From Ciona savignyi (lineage: Eukaryota; Chordata; Ascidiacea; Phlebobranchia; Cionidae), in the NCBI GenBank assembly GCA_000149265.1, contig CH003364.1:2454359-2518358 (forward strand): a DNA stretch of 64,000 nt, given 5' to 3'. Positions 1 to 16,588 of the stretch are shown here, piece by piece. Each line of letters starts with the position of its first letter. Position 1 is the stretch's first letter. Both the position numbers and the translations under genes were made by a program. Under the pieces are notes generated by a model. It had not been told where the DNA came from. It saw only the letters and a list, made by a program, of their open reading frames with translations, and searched no databases.

Positions 1-12
1 TTACGTTCATAA

Positions 13-2714
<2,702 letters not shown>

Positions 2715-2940
2715 TTTCATCCACAGAGTTGATATGCCAAATCCTGAACTACTCGATTTTTTCATTGTGTTTAACGTGGCTCACACGCTCACACACCTGT
2801 ATAGAACAAATATCTTGAGAGTATTTTTGAATTTGATAGTACTTTCTCTTAGCGTGCTCAAACGTGCATTGATTATCGATGTTTTCATATTGTGTTTATA
2901 GAGAATTGTGTGGTAAAGTCGGAATGTGTTGTATCTGTGC

Positions 2941-2946
2941 AATAAA
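2941..2946 (+). promoter_or_regulatory. Poly(A) signal of the V-ATPase B gene
   Basis: An AATAAA hexamer lies 227 bases after the TGA of the V-ATPase B gene and is the first canonical hexamer on that strand downstream of the stop. Confidence 0.6.
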
Positions 2947-2964
2947 TATATCGCAAGTTCGAAA

Positions 2965-4317
2965 ACCACCCAGCCTTAATGGACTCTTCGCAGTTTATTT
3001 TTATCCTGAATTGGTGGGAGAAAGCCGTCTTTGACCGGAGAGAATGAAAAATCTGTAATCCTAAGTGCTATATGCAATAATGATCCTTGATCATATTATA
3101 AAAGCAATGTATTCAAGCACGGTTTAAACTGGTGACACTTCTTAGTTGCAACAGAAAGTCTACATTAAAAGCTCAGGAGAGGCAGGATAGGTGTACAAGC
3201 GTATTTTAATATGTAAACTAGGCGCAATTAGTTTTGTTTAACTTATTATTAAAACATCAGCAAAGATTATTAAATTATGTCGACTCTTAAGGCCTAAAAT
3301 TGCATGCCTACGCCAAAAGTGTTTGAACTGGCAGAATTCCTACGCCAATGACGTAACACATGACTGTGGCAACAAACAAATACCAAGGAATAATTTAAGT
3401 AAGTATGTGCTTTATGTCTATTTTGGGAGAGACAAAGCGTGAAACGCGCCTCAGTAATACAAAAATTACAGGTGAGGGGCGTGGGGTGTCCGATGAGTAA
3501 TTCCTTGCGCCAATAAAACAAACGGGGAATAAGCCCAGGCTATTCTCGCTTATCCGTGTATATAGAGAGTTTAATGGCCTATAAAGGCTCAAAGCGGATA
3601 TTTCTTGGTTCTATTTTATTAATTGGTTGGCCGAAGTACACCCAACCGAGCTACTGTTTTCATGTAAGGTTTGGAAACCGATCAGTAGCTTGCTTAAAAA
3701 AATTATAATATAGCCTAAGTTGTGTTCATGTGCAAGCCAATTATCGGATATTTTCTAAACCCATAGGGATTACTGGGTTGAACGAAAATCGATTAGCGTC
3801 TCCATTATATATACAACACAATGCAAGATTTCCTTTAACTCGAGGAAGTATATGAGATAATCTGACGGTTATTCCTGTAAAACCGCCCACAACCACTACC
3901 CTATTTACGGCTCATATTGAATATCGTAAAAGGTTATAATCTCTTATATATTTTCTTTCAAATAAACACAGGTAATCTACAATGTTAACTTTTTTTAAAT
4001 CTCTTGTTCAATGGGATCTTTTTAATTTTTATTTACCCTATTAAACATCAAGTAATACATTTGCACTCTAAAAAATGATTTTGTTATATCTTGGCGTCAG
4101 TTTATAAAAAAACAAATACCCGGTCGTCGGCGCGCAAGCGTGTGTATCCTACCGAAGTTGGCCATGTTCTGGCTTCATGTTTAGCGCCAACGTCCTGATC
4201 AGCAAATGTGGTCTATTGTGACAAGCTATATAAATAGAAAGAAGGTTAGCTTATTTGTTGTGTTTCGCCATACAAGAAACCAACGTTTAAAACGTCATCT
4301 GCGGCATTATTTCAATG
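2965..4317. other. Intergenic, no gene seen
   Basis: AT-rich sequence between the V-ATPase B 3' end and the first SINE copy. Open frames on both strands are short, lack recognisable motifs and have no splice-phase support. Confidence 0.5.
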
Positions 4318-4577
4318 GAAGTGTTATACAGGTGCGAAACTGGTCGCTAGCTAGACTTGTGTCCTTGTGCAAGGCACTTTACGAACATTGCCTGAACCTA
4401 GCGGATTAGTGGGTTCTGCCAAATTGAAGGAACGTGTCTATCATATATAACACACTGCAATAGCTCTGGTAACCCGACGGTGGGCGCGAGGCGATCTGAC
4501 AATTGTCTGTGTGTTAACCCCCTTGGTTTTCCAATTCACGGGGATAAACATGAATATCCTATCCTACACACGGTGAA
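4318..4577 (+). repeat. tRNA-derived SINE, copy 1 (head degraded)
   Basis: It shares the family core with the copies at 15841, 30213 and 50022: GCTAGCTAG, then GTCCTTG.GCAAGGCACTT, a TTCTGCCAAATTGAAGGAAC stretch, AATAGCTC.GGTAACCCGACGG, and a tail running into AATATCCTATCC. The tRNA-like head seen in the copy at 15841 is largely lost here. Confidence 0.8.
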
Positions 4578-5424
4578 CTTATTACGTCTGTGGTTAGCTT
4601 TTCCGGTATCAGTCCGAATAAAACCATGCAAAAGTTTGAAATGTATTGAGTTCAAGTTTCACATTCATTTCATATTACATAAAAACAAACAGAATCAGTT
4701 AACGAAAAATGTAAAATCGATTTGAAAGAATGAAAGTCATTCTGTTCTGACGTAGCATGTTTTCAGTATGAACAAGAAGAAGTTGTTTAAACCCCGGCTT
4801 TCGTAAGAATAACCCGTGTGGCCGTGTCAGTCATATTACCACATTTATTTCAGTGCGTCTATAATGGACTTTAATATATAGTAATTGTTTACATCGGTTA
4901 TTCACTAAGTTGAAGCAAAGCCATAAGGTTGTGTCTTGTCAACGTGTTGTGCAACCAGCACGGCTAGTTTCGATCTTACCACCCACCGCTCATGTTCCTA
5001 CACGCTGCCGCTAGGAATATGCCTATAAATGCGGGTTATTACGAAAACTACAAGGGACTGCTTAATCAAGTTTTAAGTTTTGCAATATCCACAAAGCATT
5101 GATATATGAAGTTCACGCGGAGTATGCTTAAAATGTTTACCACCCTTGCGTGTATGCTTATTATAAAGCCACAAGCGAGAATTCAAAGTTAAAATGAAAG
5201 CATATTGGCAAAAACAAGGAAAAGAAGCAAGCACCACAGTCGAATTTCAAAGAAAATAATCACGCCGGAAATATAAACTGGGAACATACGGTGGGTGCTG
5301 TTGTTATTATAGTGGAAGAGCATTGATATTGAGTTGTTTTTAACTTCCAGCGGTGATTGTCGATTATTTTTTACTCTCGCTCGCGGGTTGAACGCGGTGT
5401 TATAGCACATTTTGATGCGACAAG
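4578..5424. other. Intergenic, no gene seen
   Basis: This stretch between the first SINE and the 3' end of the USP44/49 gene holds no recognisable exon. It presumably includes the deubiquitinase 3' flank. Confidence 0.5.
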
Positions 5425-5430
5425 TTTATT
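5425..5430 (-). promoter_or_regulatory. Possible poly(A) signal of the USP44/49 gene
   Basis: AATAAA on the minus strand only 12 bases past the stop codon. That would give a very short 3' UTR, so a signal further downstream may be used instead. Confidence 0.35.
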
Positions 5431-5442
5431 TGCGTGTGGCTG

Positions 5443-8400
5443 TCACCCAACGTCACTCTCGAAAACATCGGCGTCAAAGGGTGAAGTTGGGGGGCTCATA
5501 TCCGGGGTGGAGAGTGCGCTGAGATGGGGCTGGGGGTCCAACCCACGCTGGGTATAGAACAGAATGTACGCCTGCGCCGCCATGACGTCATCGATTGAAC
5601 ATAGTTCAAGGTTGGAATCATTACAGTGGACCCAGAATTCTGAAAAACAAAATTTAAAGTTTATTTTGTGTAAAAATTCTAAAAGACTAAACAATACTCT
5701 AGTTGATTAGTGTGGATTTATGTTTATTTTACGAACTTTACATCAACAACATGCAGCTAACATGCGAAGTTTTGATATAATAAATTTGCTTTGAAACTTT
5801 TGATTACTTGTAGCTTTTTGTTTATATTGTGGGATTTTATACCGACTTGTTTGTATTACTACAGTAGTTTTAACATAGTTGTCTGTTTCTGTGCTAACAT
5901 AAAATCATGGTTTTATTTTCATGGGGTGACAAAAAATAAATGAAATTACCGATGAATTATAAATTGAGTGATAACAAATATAGTTTTCTTTTAATTAATC
6001 AACTTGAAAGGAAATGCTAATATAATATACGAGGTGCCCACGGTAGGGTTACTGAAGTCACTGGGTTCATGAATAGCACAGTTTTTTTAGGGTTCAAGCA
6101 ATGTCATGTCTAACAACACAGTCTTCCTGGTGAAACAGTGCATTCACTGATTCCAAACTAAAAATATATATTTCACCACAGAATTTACAGTGCAATATAT
6201 AAATAGGACTCACTGCCAATATCGTTCCAGCAGTAAGCAGTGTAATGACCTGAGCCAAACCCTCGACCGTGGTGGATCACCACTGCACTGAGATCGTACA
6301 TGAATGTCCCGTCGCTTCCACTTAGTGCAACCTCATCCTACGTGGAAATTGCTTTAAGACCATACAAAATAGAAACGATAGTGTCAACCACATGTTAACC
6401 ACCACTATTTTTAAAACCCATTTTCACTGTATGCTATATGTTTAACCCATAATAAAAATATTAAATATAACAATTGAGCAAACTACAATAACTCCAGCAA
6501 CCAAGGTACGGTGGAGTGCAAGTAACAGTGAGAGTTTAGTCATTCCATGAAAAACATTACAAAATGTATATTTCTTATTACCAGGCCTACCTGGTCATCC
6601 AGCCAACAATGTTCTCGTATGTCAAGTTCAGAAGGGAAATGAACGGGAACTGTAATTTTTTCACGGTGGTTACGACCGCTCCATCGAAAACGCTTCAAGT
6701 GAAAGCGAAGTATCTAAGATGGGAGGGATTGTTATTCAAACAAGCAAAGAGAAGAAAAAGACATATTTAAGTAATTTTTACTACATAACTTTACACAAAC
6801 AATGGCCATAAGCCCTATTTTGTTTGTATCCCATGTATAACACAACAAATTCACCCTTTTTCAACCTCTGGAAATAACCCCCCCCCCTTGCTTTCTCACC
6901 TTTGGGATAAACAAGAATATCTAATCTAGATAATCAATTCCAATGCCTTTAAACTTGCACACATTAAAAAGAAATGAGTACACTAACCTGGGGTAACTTG
7001 GATATTTTAATTTGTTTCACAGCTTCAGTAAATTTCTGGGGGGCTTTACGACTTGGTAGTCTGTGCCGACGACTGCTGCGATCTGAACAACATTCGGGAT
7101 TGTTTCGACCGTGATTAAAAAGCTGATTGTGTACATTCATTGGATCAGTGAATATAAACTACATAGTACCAGTAATGCTTAAAAGCTCAAATTTTCATAT
7201 GTATACATTTTGCAAGTATAAATATTTTTATGAAAGTGATATAAATCTGTTGGGAGATCCACTGAAAACTACTTTGGTACATAGCAGCCTAACCTACTAA
7301 AACAATATTTCGCTAGTTTTGAACTTTTAACAAATGTGAAGGGAATTGTGCACCGAATGGACTATTTTTATAAAAACAACACACTGGACCCGCTACAGCA
7401 ACCCTGATTGTGTACATGTGGTAATTTGAGAAATACTATTGTTACAGCACCCTTAGCGTTTCCCTCCCAGAGTAAATATTAGGACCAAACCTATCACTGC
7501 ACTGTACGAAATGCTTGGATATTCATAAAAGATAAATAGCACTAACCTTGGTCAAAATGATTGCAGCGTGCACAGTTGTACACCTGCCCTCCGTCGAGCT
7601 GCTCCTCTTCGGTGAACTTTTCCAGCATTTCGGACAAACTGCAACCCTGGCTTGTATTTTTCCTAAGAATGAATTTAAAAACTGTTTACTTTGAAATATT
7701 AAATATATACCGTATCGTCAAATCATAAAAAACTAATAAACCTACAGCACAGTATGTGTTTAACTTACATAAGCCCAAACTTAGCTCCATTTATCTGTTT
7801 TGTACTTATTAAACGATGCGAACAAGATAAACAGCACATGGCTATAGTGTATAACCATTATTTTGCTTAGAGCTGCCATTCAAAGCTTACTACTGACCAA
7901 TGTTCAAACTAAACATAATTTAGATCAATTTTATCCCTCTCTTTTGTAAGTTCCAGAATAAAGTTGTCTTTTTGTTGGTGTGATCACCAAGAAAGGCTTG
8001 CGAAAAATATTCAAATCAAACCACAAGCATTATTGAGCAAATTTCTCACCAGTTATTTGCGCTGACGTGGTATCTTGGTGGGAATTCCAGTGAGAGATCC
8101 CAGAATGGTTCGATGGTGCTTGATATGTGGCAGCATTCGAGGCACTTCACCTTGCTATGCAGATTCCCCTCAAACACCGCATGCACCACCTGGTTATGAA
8201 GCAACACTTAAGATGTTTTGCAGTTTATTATCCTTGTGACTGCAGAAGTATGTTTTATGTGTATTCAGTGACATAGATGCAATGCCACTCTTTGCTTAGG
8301 CCTACACAGTGTATAGAAAATATGACTTTCGAACTAGAGAAGGAAAATACAGAGTCTGTATTTTCTTACAACGGTACACAGAATACTGTCTGGGATAAAC

Positions 8401-11400
8401 ATAGTATCCTTTCCTAATAGAGACAATTTTAGCTGATAAAGCATTGTGTGTGTAGTATGTTTTGCCCAAACAAAAAGATTAAATTAACAGCTTATTACAA
8501 AAAATGTAAAATGTAAATCCTGTTTAGTGGAAAAGGATAGAGACGTAAAAGGTCACCAACAACCAAATTTTCAACAGCACCTGATATATGCTTGATCTTC
8601 CAAAAGAGACGATTTTAGACAAAATAGTAGACATAAAACTATTTTTTAAGTAAAAATAATCATGTAACATTTTTTATTAGTTTGGTTTTTTATAGTTAAG
8701 CTTACTTTATACAAATCTTTTGACTCACTTTTGAAATCTGTGATGCAAGTCCATTAGATATGAGCATTGATGGTCGTCTTTTCTTTCTCTCCAATTCCGA
8801 CACAATTTTATCGAGCAGTTCACACAAGAATTCTTGTGCATCTTGTTGAGAATAACCCTGGGCAAGTATCAGAGCAAACTGTTAACGGCATTTCATCGCA
8901 GTAGTGGGTTCAGTATTTCAAAACTGGGCTAAAGAAGATGTAATTTCGATATAGTTAGATAGGTCTAACAATGATACGAAAACCAAGTAAGTATTGTGGT
9001 CAGAGATTTGTAAGTATAATAATCAGAGATTTGTGAATAGCTGTCTGTTTTGTACACTGATATTACTAGTGAGGGAAATATTTCCAGAAAGAAGCTAATA
9101 TGTGAAATATAGACCTCATACTAAGACCAAAGAAGTATTGCGGTTTATTACAAATAAGCAAATAACAATGTTGTTGTTTTTCAAATATTCAAATACGGAG
9201 GTCAGTTCTTACTCCTACACCATCAGTCATATCAACAGTCAACACAGCTTATATTTCTTTTCTTTTAGAAACTTTTATACTTGTTTCGTGTCATAACCAA
9301 ACTAAGGAAATATATTTTTCAATGTTTCAAACATTTAATATGTTAGGTTAGCCATGGCTTTTATCTCTTAGTACCGGTACATTAAAAACCACAATCTTAT
9401 ATGCAGAGGTAATAATTGGCGTAAACAAATCACACATGTTCTGTTATAGGGAAGATGAACAGTAATAAGCAGCACAAGGGTGGTATGTCTGCATTGTATA
9501 AAAGAAAATAAGTTGTATTTGCTTTTTCTAAAACACAATTATCAAACCAAGATTATTAGAATGGTAAAAACAAATAGTTCTTAGAGAGAAGTAAGAACTT
9601 CTTACTTAAATATGGAAATGAAAGATTTAAGATTGTTTGTGCAATATTAACACCTTCCCCTGTATATTAATGCCCAAGGAGATAAAAAAAATCTAAAATC
9701 AGAATCATAAAAAACTTACCCTAAAGGAAGGAATGAGTTGCCAGACGGAACTAAGAAAATGGCACGGAGATACGAGTTTCCACTTTCCTGACCACATTAT
9801 GTGGTAGAGGTCGTTCAACTCTTGGCACAGTGAGAGGGCCGGAGGGAGTTGTGCAGATGGCAACACTGGCTCTTTTTCACGGGCAACACTGTCCTCATGA
9901 CCACCGTTTAAACCTAAAATATCACAATCGTCAATATTTGTTTCTGTTTTGATATAAATGGTATAAATTTATGGCTATTTGCATCCTTGGCACTTATACA
10001 TCACAATTCCATCTCTTTTTCAAACAAAATTGTTGTTTAATGGTGGAGTATGAATTTAACACGATGATTGCAGGTATTCGTAAATTTATATACAAAGTTG
10101 AGTATGCTTCCTAAACTTTGTTAGCACAACTTTTTGCCCTGATTACGTAAATTGAATAATAACCCACAAAAAGACCTGATTGTAAACGAAGCATTCTACG
10201 CGAAACGTGGGTTTGGTTTTCATAGATTTCCATGGTTGATCTACGTCCTGGAACACGGCGATGGTGGGAAACAATGTGAGGGTGATCATCGTTAAATGGG
10301 TCATTCTTTCCCTCCAGGTCACGCGCTGCTAGTAAGCAAAGTCGGAACTTTTGCAAATGTCCGAGAACCTTGGAAAATATTTAGGAATTTATGAAACCAT
10401 AGTAGTCAAAACTTGGTTAAAATTGGTTAAGAACTATGTTTTAGTTAGGTTGTGGTGTTTCCTTATTATTTTATGTTGAATAAACAACAATGTATTTTTT
10501 TGGATCTAGGATATACATTTATCATTTAATCTGCGATTAAGCATAGTGCCAATAACATAAATATAATAAGTGATTTTAACTTTTTATGTTTTAATAGTTG
10601 TGTTTAAATAAAACCTGAATTTATTTAGAAAATGTATTTGTTTATTAAGAGAATTGCATGTGGGCCACACAGAGGAAGGGGTTAAAAACTGGTTTATAAT
10701 CGCATGAATATTATTTATCGATTAATAAGAATATATGGTATCTGAACGAAAAGGTTAAGACTACTTCCAGTACTCTGTGTTGTAATTATATTTATCAAGG
10801 AGTCTTGAAAATAAAATAAAAACGAACAAAATTCTATACACAAATTTTACCTGGATGATTGAATTTAAATAGCAAGTGTTTCCCAAATTTCTCAGGCCGG
10901 TGACACCCGGTATTAAAGAAGTGACTGCCTTGTTTGGAATGCTGTCATAAAGTGATCGGAGTCCACTTTGAGTGCGAATTCTGCGGTGAGAAGTGGTTGC
11001 AGTGGGACAAGCTGAACGGGCTCCTTTTTTCGATTGAGATTTTTGAGTTTTTTGTGGGGCGGTCTTACCGGCATCCTTTTTTAACTTCTTCCTAAAAATC
11101 ATGAGTGAAGTGGGACATGTTTTAATAAGAAAGATCATTTTACTGAGTCCTTTATACAATTGAGTGTTAAATTTACAATAAAATGATAAAGCCTATTATA
11201 CTATATAGGCTAACACTCCTTTGTAGAGACATTAATTCTTCTTCTTACTTAAATTTGTTTATCATTGTTTGGTTTTAAAACATTAATGCTGTTTATACAA
11301 GCATATACTCTTAAAAAAATCATATCCCTAAAACTTTCTAAACTTTTTGAGGGACGCACTAACAGGTTTTGGTGAACAGACATAATCGGAAAGCATTGGG

Positions 11401-14400
11401 TATTTCTATAGGCTATAGCATCTACATACCTCTGCCGTCGGAAAATTATACACCCCAAAGGGGCATACACAACAGCTTAACAAACACTGCACTAAAGCTT
11501 AACAATGTATTATTGTAAATTAACAGCGGTACTAATAGGACTAAATTGTACCCGTAGCAGTCATGTAAGATTTAGTAATTAAATGCTGTATCGTTATAAT
11601 ACAACAAACATTAGAAAATAACAAATACTGGGAACCTACCGGTGCTTATTTTTGACCTTTTTTCTTCTTCTCGCTTTTTCAGCTGCTTTAGCTTTGTCAC
11701 ATGACTTCTTAATAAGTCGTGCACTTCTCCGTCTAGTTTCGAGTTCATCATTTATGCCGGCACTTGGCAGTGGTGTAGCAGAGGTGAGGCGAATGCGCTT
11801 TTTAACAGGTTCCGTGTGTGAAGAGGATGCCAGTCGGTACATGATCTCATGATACCTGCTCGCAGCATTGGCTCGTTTTGGACGACCCACAGGCATGTTC
11901 GTTGCCGCACTGGAACATTCAGGAACGTTTGTAGAGTTTTTAACATCCTCATTAACAGTATTGACAGACTCTTCATTGTTTTGAAAATCACCTTCAGATT
12001 TTACATCATTTAAAGAGGTGGATTCTAGATTTTCAGTAACAGTTTCGTCCACAGAGTTTAATTTATTAAGTTTTGAGTTGTGTACATGTTCAATTAATTC
12101 AAACTTTTCAACAGAATTTAATATACTATTATTTGCATGGTTGTGTGGGCTTGTTTGTACTGGGGCAGGTAAATCCACGTTATCTATTCCAAAGGCAGTC
12201 TTTTCTGCTGAGCTGTTTAAATCCACTGATTTCTCAACATCGTTAAAACTTGAAAGTAAGTCCTTGTTGGAAGTTGCTGAAGAAAATTCGCATTCTTCTT
12301 CTGATTTTACATCGGAAATTGCAAACTCCCGGAGTCTTATTGACTCATGGCGCACACGATTGCATTCAGGGGAGTTGTTGGTAGATGATGCGCTGCATGA
12401 ATGTGCCTCCTCCCCACTTAGGTGGTCGTTTTTATGACGCACATAATGCAACCAGTGGTGAAACGCTTTTCGCTGCCGAACAAACCTAAAAAAAATTTCA
12501 AAATAATAATAAAATATTAAATATTATTTAAATGTCAATAATTATAACACATCCAAACTAAGCATATCATTCATCACAGAACCATCATATGCATATTGGT
12601 GTAAAAAACTATTACAGATTTACAGCTAGTAGCAGAAATCTAATAATGTTAAAAAAAACAGGGCAAAGAAGTGTTATAAAGGTTGGGTTGTTCGTAAAAT
12701 ATAAGAGATAATAGGAAAGTCTCTATTATGGAATCACATACACAATCTTAAAATTGCCATGTCATGTTAGTAGACATGTGGTTAATAAAAGCTTTGCAAT
12801 TTTTATTTAGTAAAAAGTTAGTTTTCTATTTATAGGGCTACACAAAGAATGCATATTACTTCATTTTAAAAATGATTATATTTTTCATTTTTATTTCTTA
12901 TTTGCAATCAAAATCTTGATTCTGGAGTGGACCAGTGGACCTCCCTACCTAGAATGCCATATCGCAGTGAAATTTCTATCATCTCTATCCAGCTGCTGTT
13001 GCTGCATTCTTCTTCTCATTTGTATGTCTTCATCCGCGCTGATTGTGGCAGTGCGTAGCGTGTGGCCACTTCGTGTGGTGCCGGTGAAATTCTGATACCG
13101 AATTGCCTGCGAAGAGAAGATTTATAACAGAATTATTGATTAATCCTCTGCCTCAGCATAAGTAAAGCTAGCAGATTGAACTAAGTGGCCATGTGTTTAA
13201 TAAAAAAAATACATATTATGCTCAAATATTCGACAAATTGTTATATGTAAAAACTACTATGATTAGTATTAAACATATAAATCTGTGACTGTGCTAAAAA
13301 TTTTCAGATACAATTTGTGCTTGTATTTTTATAGCAAATTTATCATTAATTTTGAGTGACTTGGGTTTATAATGTGTTACTTGCTTAATATTTTTTATTT
13401 ACGATATACTTAAATTGGAATTTAAAATCAGTGTTTCATAGAAATAGAATTGCATGCTTCTTCCAGTATATTACACAAAATAGGCCTAACCGTTCAAGTG
13501 TAACAACTGGATTTGAAAACTTAGACCTACCTGTAGGGTTTCCCGCAGTACTTTAATGTCACCAGCTTTGTTATCATTTAAAACATACTTCTCGCAGGCG
13601 TAGCAGTAAACATATAGTTCGTTAACGTCAATCGATAAAGGGTGCTGTGTTTCAATGTAATGGTTCAGTGCATGTTCATGGATATATCTGTAAAACATGA
13701 ATTGCATACCATTCATTAATTAGGGTAAAGTAATAAGAATATAAACTATATAGAAAATCATAGTTTGTTTATTGCTTAATTGGTTTGCTGTAATGCGATT
13801 AAATAATAGCTTAGAAATAGTGCTATGCCAATTGAATTACAATAAGGTCACTGAAACAATGTCACATTTTAAACTTAAAAATATATTGCTTCACAAACAA
13901 CAATTAACTATTTTACTTTCTGGCAGAATGACTTGGAACACCTCAATATTATTTAACCCAAAACATGCAACCCCAAAGCAACTGCTTTTAAAAACTTCTT
14001 GTTCTGCAAATGCTACTTCTAGGAAGCCAAACTCATCTAGATGTCATTTAATAATTGTTGGTTGAATGCAACAACTACTTGTACCAATAAATCAATTTTT
14101 CATCCTACTAGTCATTAGCGTAAAATCAAATGCTTTGATTGGATTTGTGTTTCAGTGTTAGGATCAAGGTGTAAAAGTGTTAAAATGTGTGTAACTTAAA
14201 AGTTTACTCGAATATATAGAAAATAAATTAAAGCAATAATAAATAACAAATGTTTACTGGGATAATAGACATTCGGTATATGCAAAGAAATACTAAATTC
14301 AATCTAGTGAAAAGATTAAAAGCTTAACCATTTAAAACATACTCCAATACAACCACATTGACAGTAAATGAAATTAATCACTGAAATTTTCCTTTTTATT

Positions 14401-16267
14401 TTAGTCTTACCTCCCACATGCTACATTAGGACAACTGAGGCAAGCCCACACAGACTCAGTTGTGTAACAGACGTTGCAAAGCCAATGTTGCGGATTGACC
14501 ACTGAGTGTCGCTCTCCCACAGTCATCCGAAGAATATGCTTGCAGTTACAAATACTTAGCTGAAAAAAAGTTTTAACATAAAAGAAAGCAAAGTATGGAG
14601 ATGGGGAAAAAGTATTTATTTATTATTTACACCAACAGGTTGGCCAGGTGCCAAAAGAAAAGCAATAATAACCATACAAATACTTTTTAATGAAAATGTT
14701 CTTAAAGTTTTTTTTTATGAAGAGTGGTATTACCCAAATTAATATAAGAGTACTAAACTTTAGTTTATATGTTGATAAATTTTAAAAAGTACATGACTAT
14801 TTCGATTGAATAAAAACAGGTTAGAACACAGGCTAAAAAAGGTTAACATTAAGGGTAAAATAAATACTAAGTAAATCAAATAGGTAAGGGTGGATTTAAA
14901 AATTATCATAAAAAAACAATAAACTCCAAACAAAGAAAACAGCTTACAATGTTACAAGGGACAAATAATTAAACTCGAACACTTTTAAGCAACTGATCTT
15001 CGCACAAATTACTGTAACATTTAATACCACTACTATTTTATTTTATCGTTGAAGCTTTCAATAGCATTTGAATAAGCATTTTTAAGCTTAATCCAATGAA
15101 CTATTTTTAACTATAAATTATATTGTTCACTGGTTAAATAACTCTGTAACCACCCTTTTTTTAAAAAAAACTTTAAATTATAAGAAGGTTATGCAAAACT
15201 GTCTAGATTAGCCTTTTCAGAAGAAGCATAGAACTAATGGTGCTAAATTGCAGTTAATATGTGGTAATACGTATGGACTTCTTGGTTTAAATTGGTTTCA
15301 ATAACAATAGGCCTACAAGTTATTATACATTGCAGTTTGGAATTATATACACAATTTTTACCAGGTGGTAAAAAATCAATACGATACGGTGGTATGGATT
15401 TTGAAGTCAAATGTATGCCAACTAGCAAGTGCATAAAAATAATTATTGGTTACTTCATATTCTTGGGAGAGGCGAAAACGTGTACATCTAGTTAGATTGT
15501 GAGTTTCATGATGGGAAACATCATCCTGAAAAAAAAATATTACAAAATGATAAAGCCTGGCATTCTCATATATAGACCAGTATATATTAACATTCAACAT
15601 ATATATCTTGCACCTCCAGTCAGATTAACACAGCTTTTGCAGTGTCTGGTGTGATGAAGATGTGCAATAGTTTATTAATCTAATAGGTTTATGTAATGTG
15701 CATATAACAAGTGACATTTCTTAGTTAAACATTATAAAAGAAAAAGGGAAAAGAAACAAACAATTACTAGCATGAGTTAAACAGGGCTGTACGCTCTACA
15801 CCAACCACTAAATGACAAACACACTTAAATATATAACTATTCGTCCGACCGGTTAGTCTGGTGGTTTAGTGCGACACCCGAAGAGTTGCAGGTTCGAAAC
15901 TCGTTGCTAGCTAGTCGGTTGTGTCATTGGGCAAGACACTTAACGGACATTGCCTGAACCCAGCAGATTTACACGTTTTACCAAATTAAAAGGAATGTGT
16001 GAATCACACAGAATACATTGTAATAGCTCCGGTAACCTGACGGTGGGCAAGAGGTGATCTCATGGCCGTGTGTTAATCGCCTTGTTTTTCCCATATACTA
16101 GCATAAACATGAATATCCTATCCTGTCCTAACTAAATATTATTTACACAGTTACAAAAAAAAATTCAGAGTGTTAAGCCAAATATGCTTGCTTACCTGGG
16201 ACAATTCTGATGAGGAACTACTTGACTTGCTTACTTTCGATTCAGGACTGTTTTTTAAATTGTCCAT
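5443..16267 (-). CDS. USP44: USP44/USP49-type ubiquitin carboxyl-terminal hydrolase
   Basis: A cysteine protease that removes ubiquitin. The vertebrate relatives USP44 and USP49 act in the nucleus on histone H2B and mitotic checkpoint targets; the role here is inferred. Fifteen exons in translation order, all in phase: 16267-16196, 14559-14411, 13687-13531, 13106-12949, 12485-11640, 11091-10851, 10368-10176, 9913-9720, 8857-8729, 8189-8050, 7662-7547, 7082-6988, 6713-6591, 6337-6214 and 5639-5443, giving 977 residues. A ZnF-UBP domain spans about residues 28-125 ([21 protein letters not shown]). The Cys box [13 protein letters not shown] puts the nucleophile at about C534, the His box [13 protein letters not shown] at about H902, and FWVHCNDS supplies the Asp at about D920. 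CLECC and CARC are the zinc-ribbon pairs. It is longer than vertebrate USP44 (~712 residues) because of an 846-base, Ser/Glu/Asn-rich exon between the two domains. The C-terminal tail beyond ILFYTQR is lineage-specific. Confidence 0.95.
15841..16135 (+). repeat. tRNA-derived SINE, most complete copy
   Basis: About 295 bases in intron 1 of the USP44/49 gene, in the opposite orientation to the gene. The head is tRNA-like: an A-box-like GGTTTAGTGCG region and a B-box-like GGTTCGAAACT about 28 bases later. The body follows (GCTAGCTAGTCGGTTGTGTC, GGGCAAGACACTTAACGG), then a tail in AATATCCTATCCTGTCC. At least seven related copies lie elsewhere in the window, which defines a family. Confidence 0.85.
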
Positions 16268-16573
16268 TTTTAGTGTAAAATTTTGTTTCTAAGACCGTAG
16301 TTGTTTTTTTCTTCTTTCTTGCAATTTTATTCGTAAGTAACGATGCTGCGAAATGCAATTGGCAAATATTCCAACATTTTATTCAGTTTCTTAGCCATTT
16401 CTACAAGCCAATTTTAACGAGTCATAAACATGTGCCATATGTTAATAAAATACAAATATAAAACGTCACATGAAAAGTTGAATAATATAAACTACGTTAT
16501 CTACAACAAATACCGCTACACGTAATATTTGTCTCACGGGTTTACAGGTAAAAAGAGAGAGAGAGTGTGACTG

Positions 16574-16588
16574 TTACGTCATGCAAAT
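16574..16588. promoter_or_regulatory. CRE-like and octamer-like sites upstream of USP44/49
   Basis: TTACGTCA (16574-16581) overlaps ATGCAAAT (16581-16588) about 310 bases upstream of the deubiquitinase start codon. The first resembles a CREB/ATF site and the second a POU octamer. The position suits a proximal promoter, but short motifs occur by chance and there is no other support. Confidence 0.25.

Noticed and set aside
6564-6770. 68-codon forward frame
   Set aside because: Antisense to the USP44/49 exon encoding the [10 protein letters not shown] region.
12018-12437. 139-codon forward frame
   Set aside because: It is antisense to the large low-complexity exon of the USP44/49 gene and has no independent support.
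15376-15600. Minus-strand open frame ([13 protein letters not shown]...) with a good-looking acceptor in USP44/49 intron 1
   Set aside because: Exon 1 and the ZnF-UBP exon already join in phase, and this piece has no similarity to the family and no donor that keeps phase.
15841-15910. Possible tRNA gene at the SINE head
   Set aside because: A- and B-box-like motifs are present, but no cloverleaf with paired acceptor stem is evident, and the sequence continues into the repeated SINE body.
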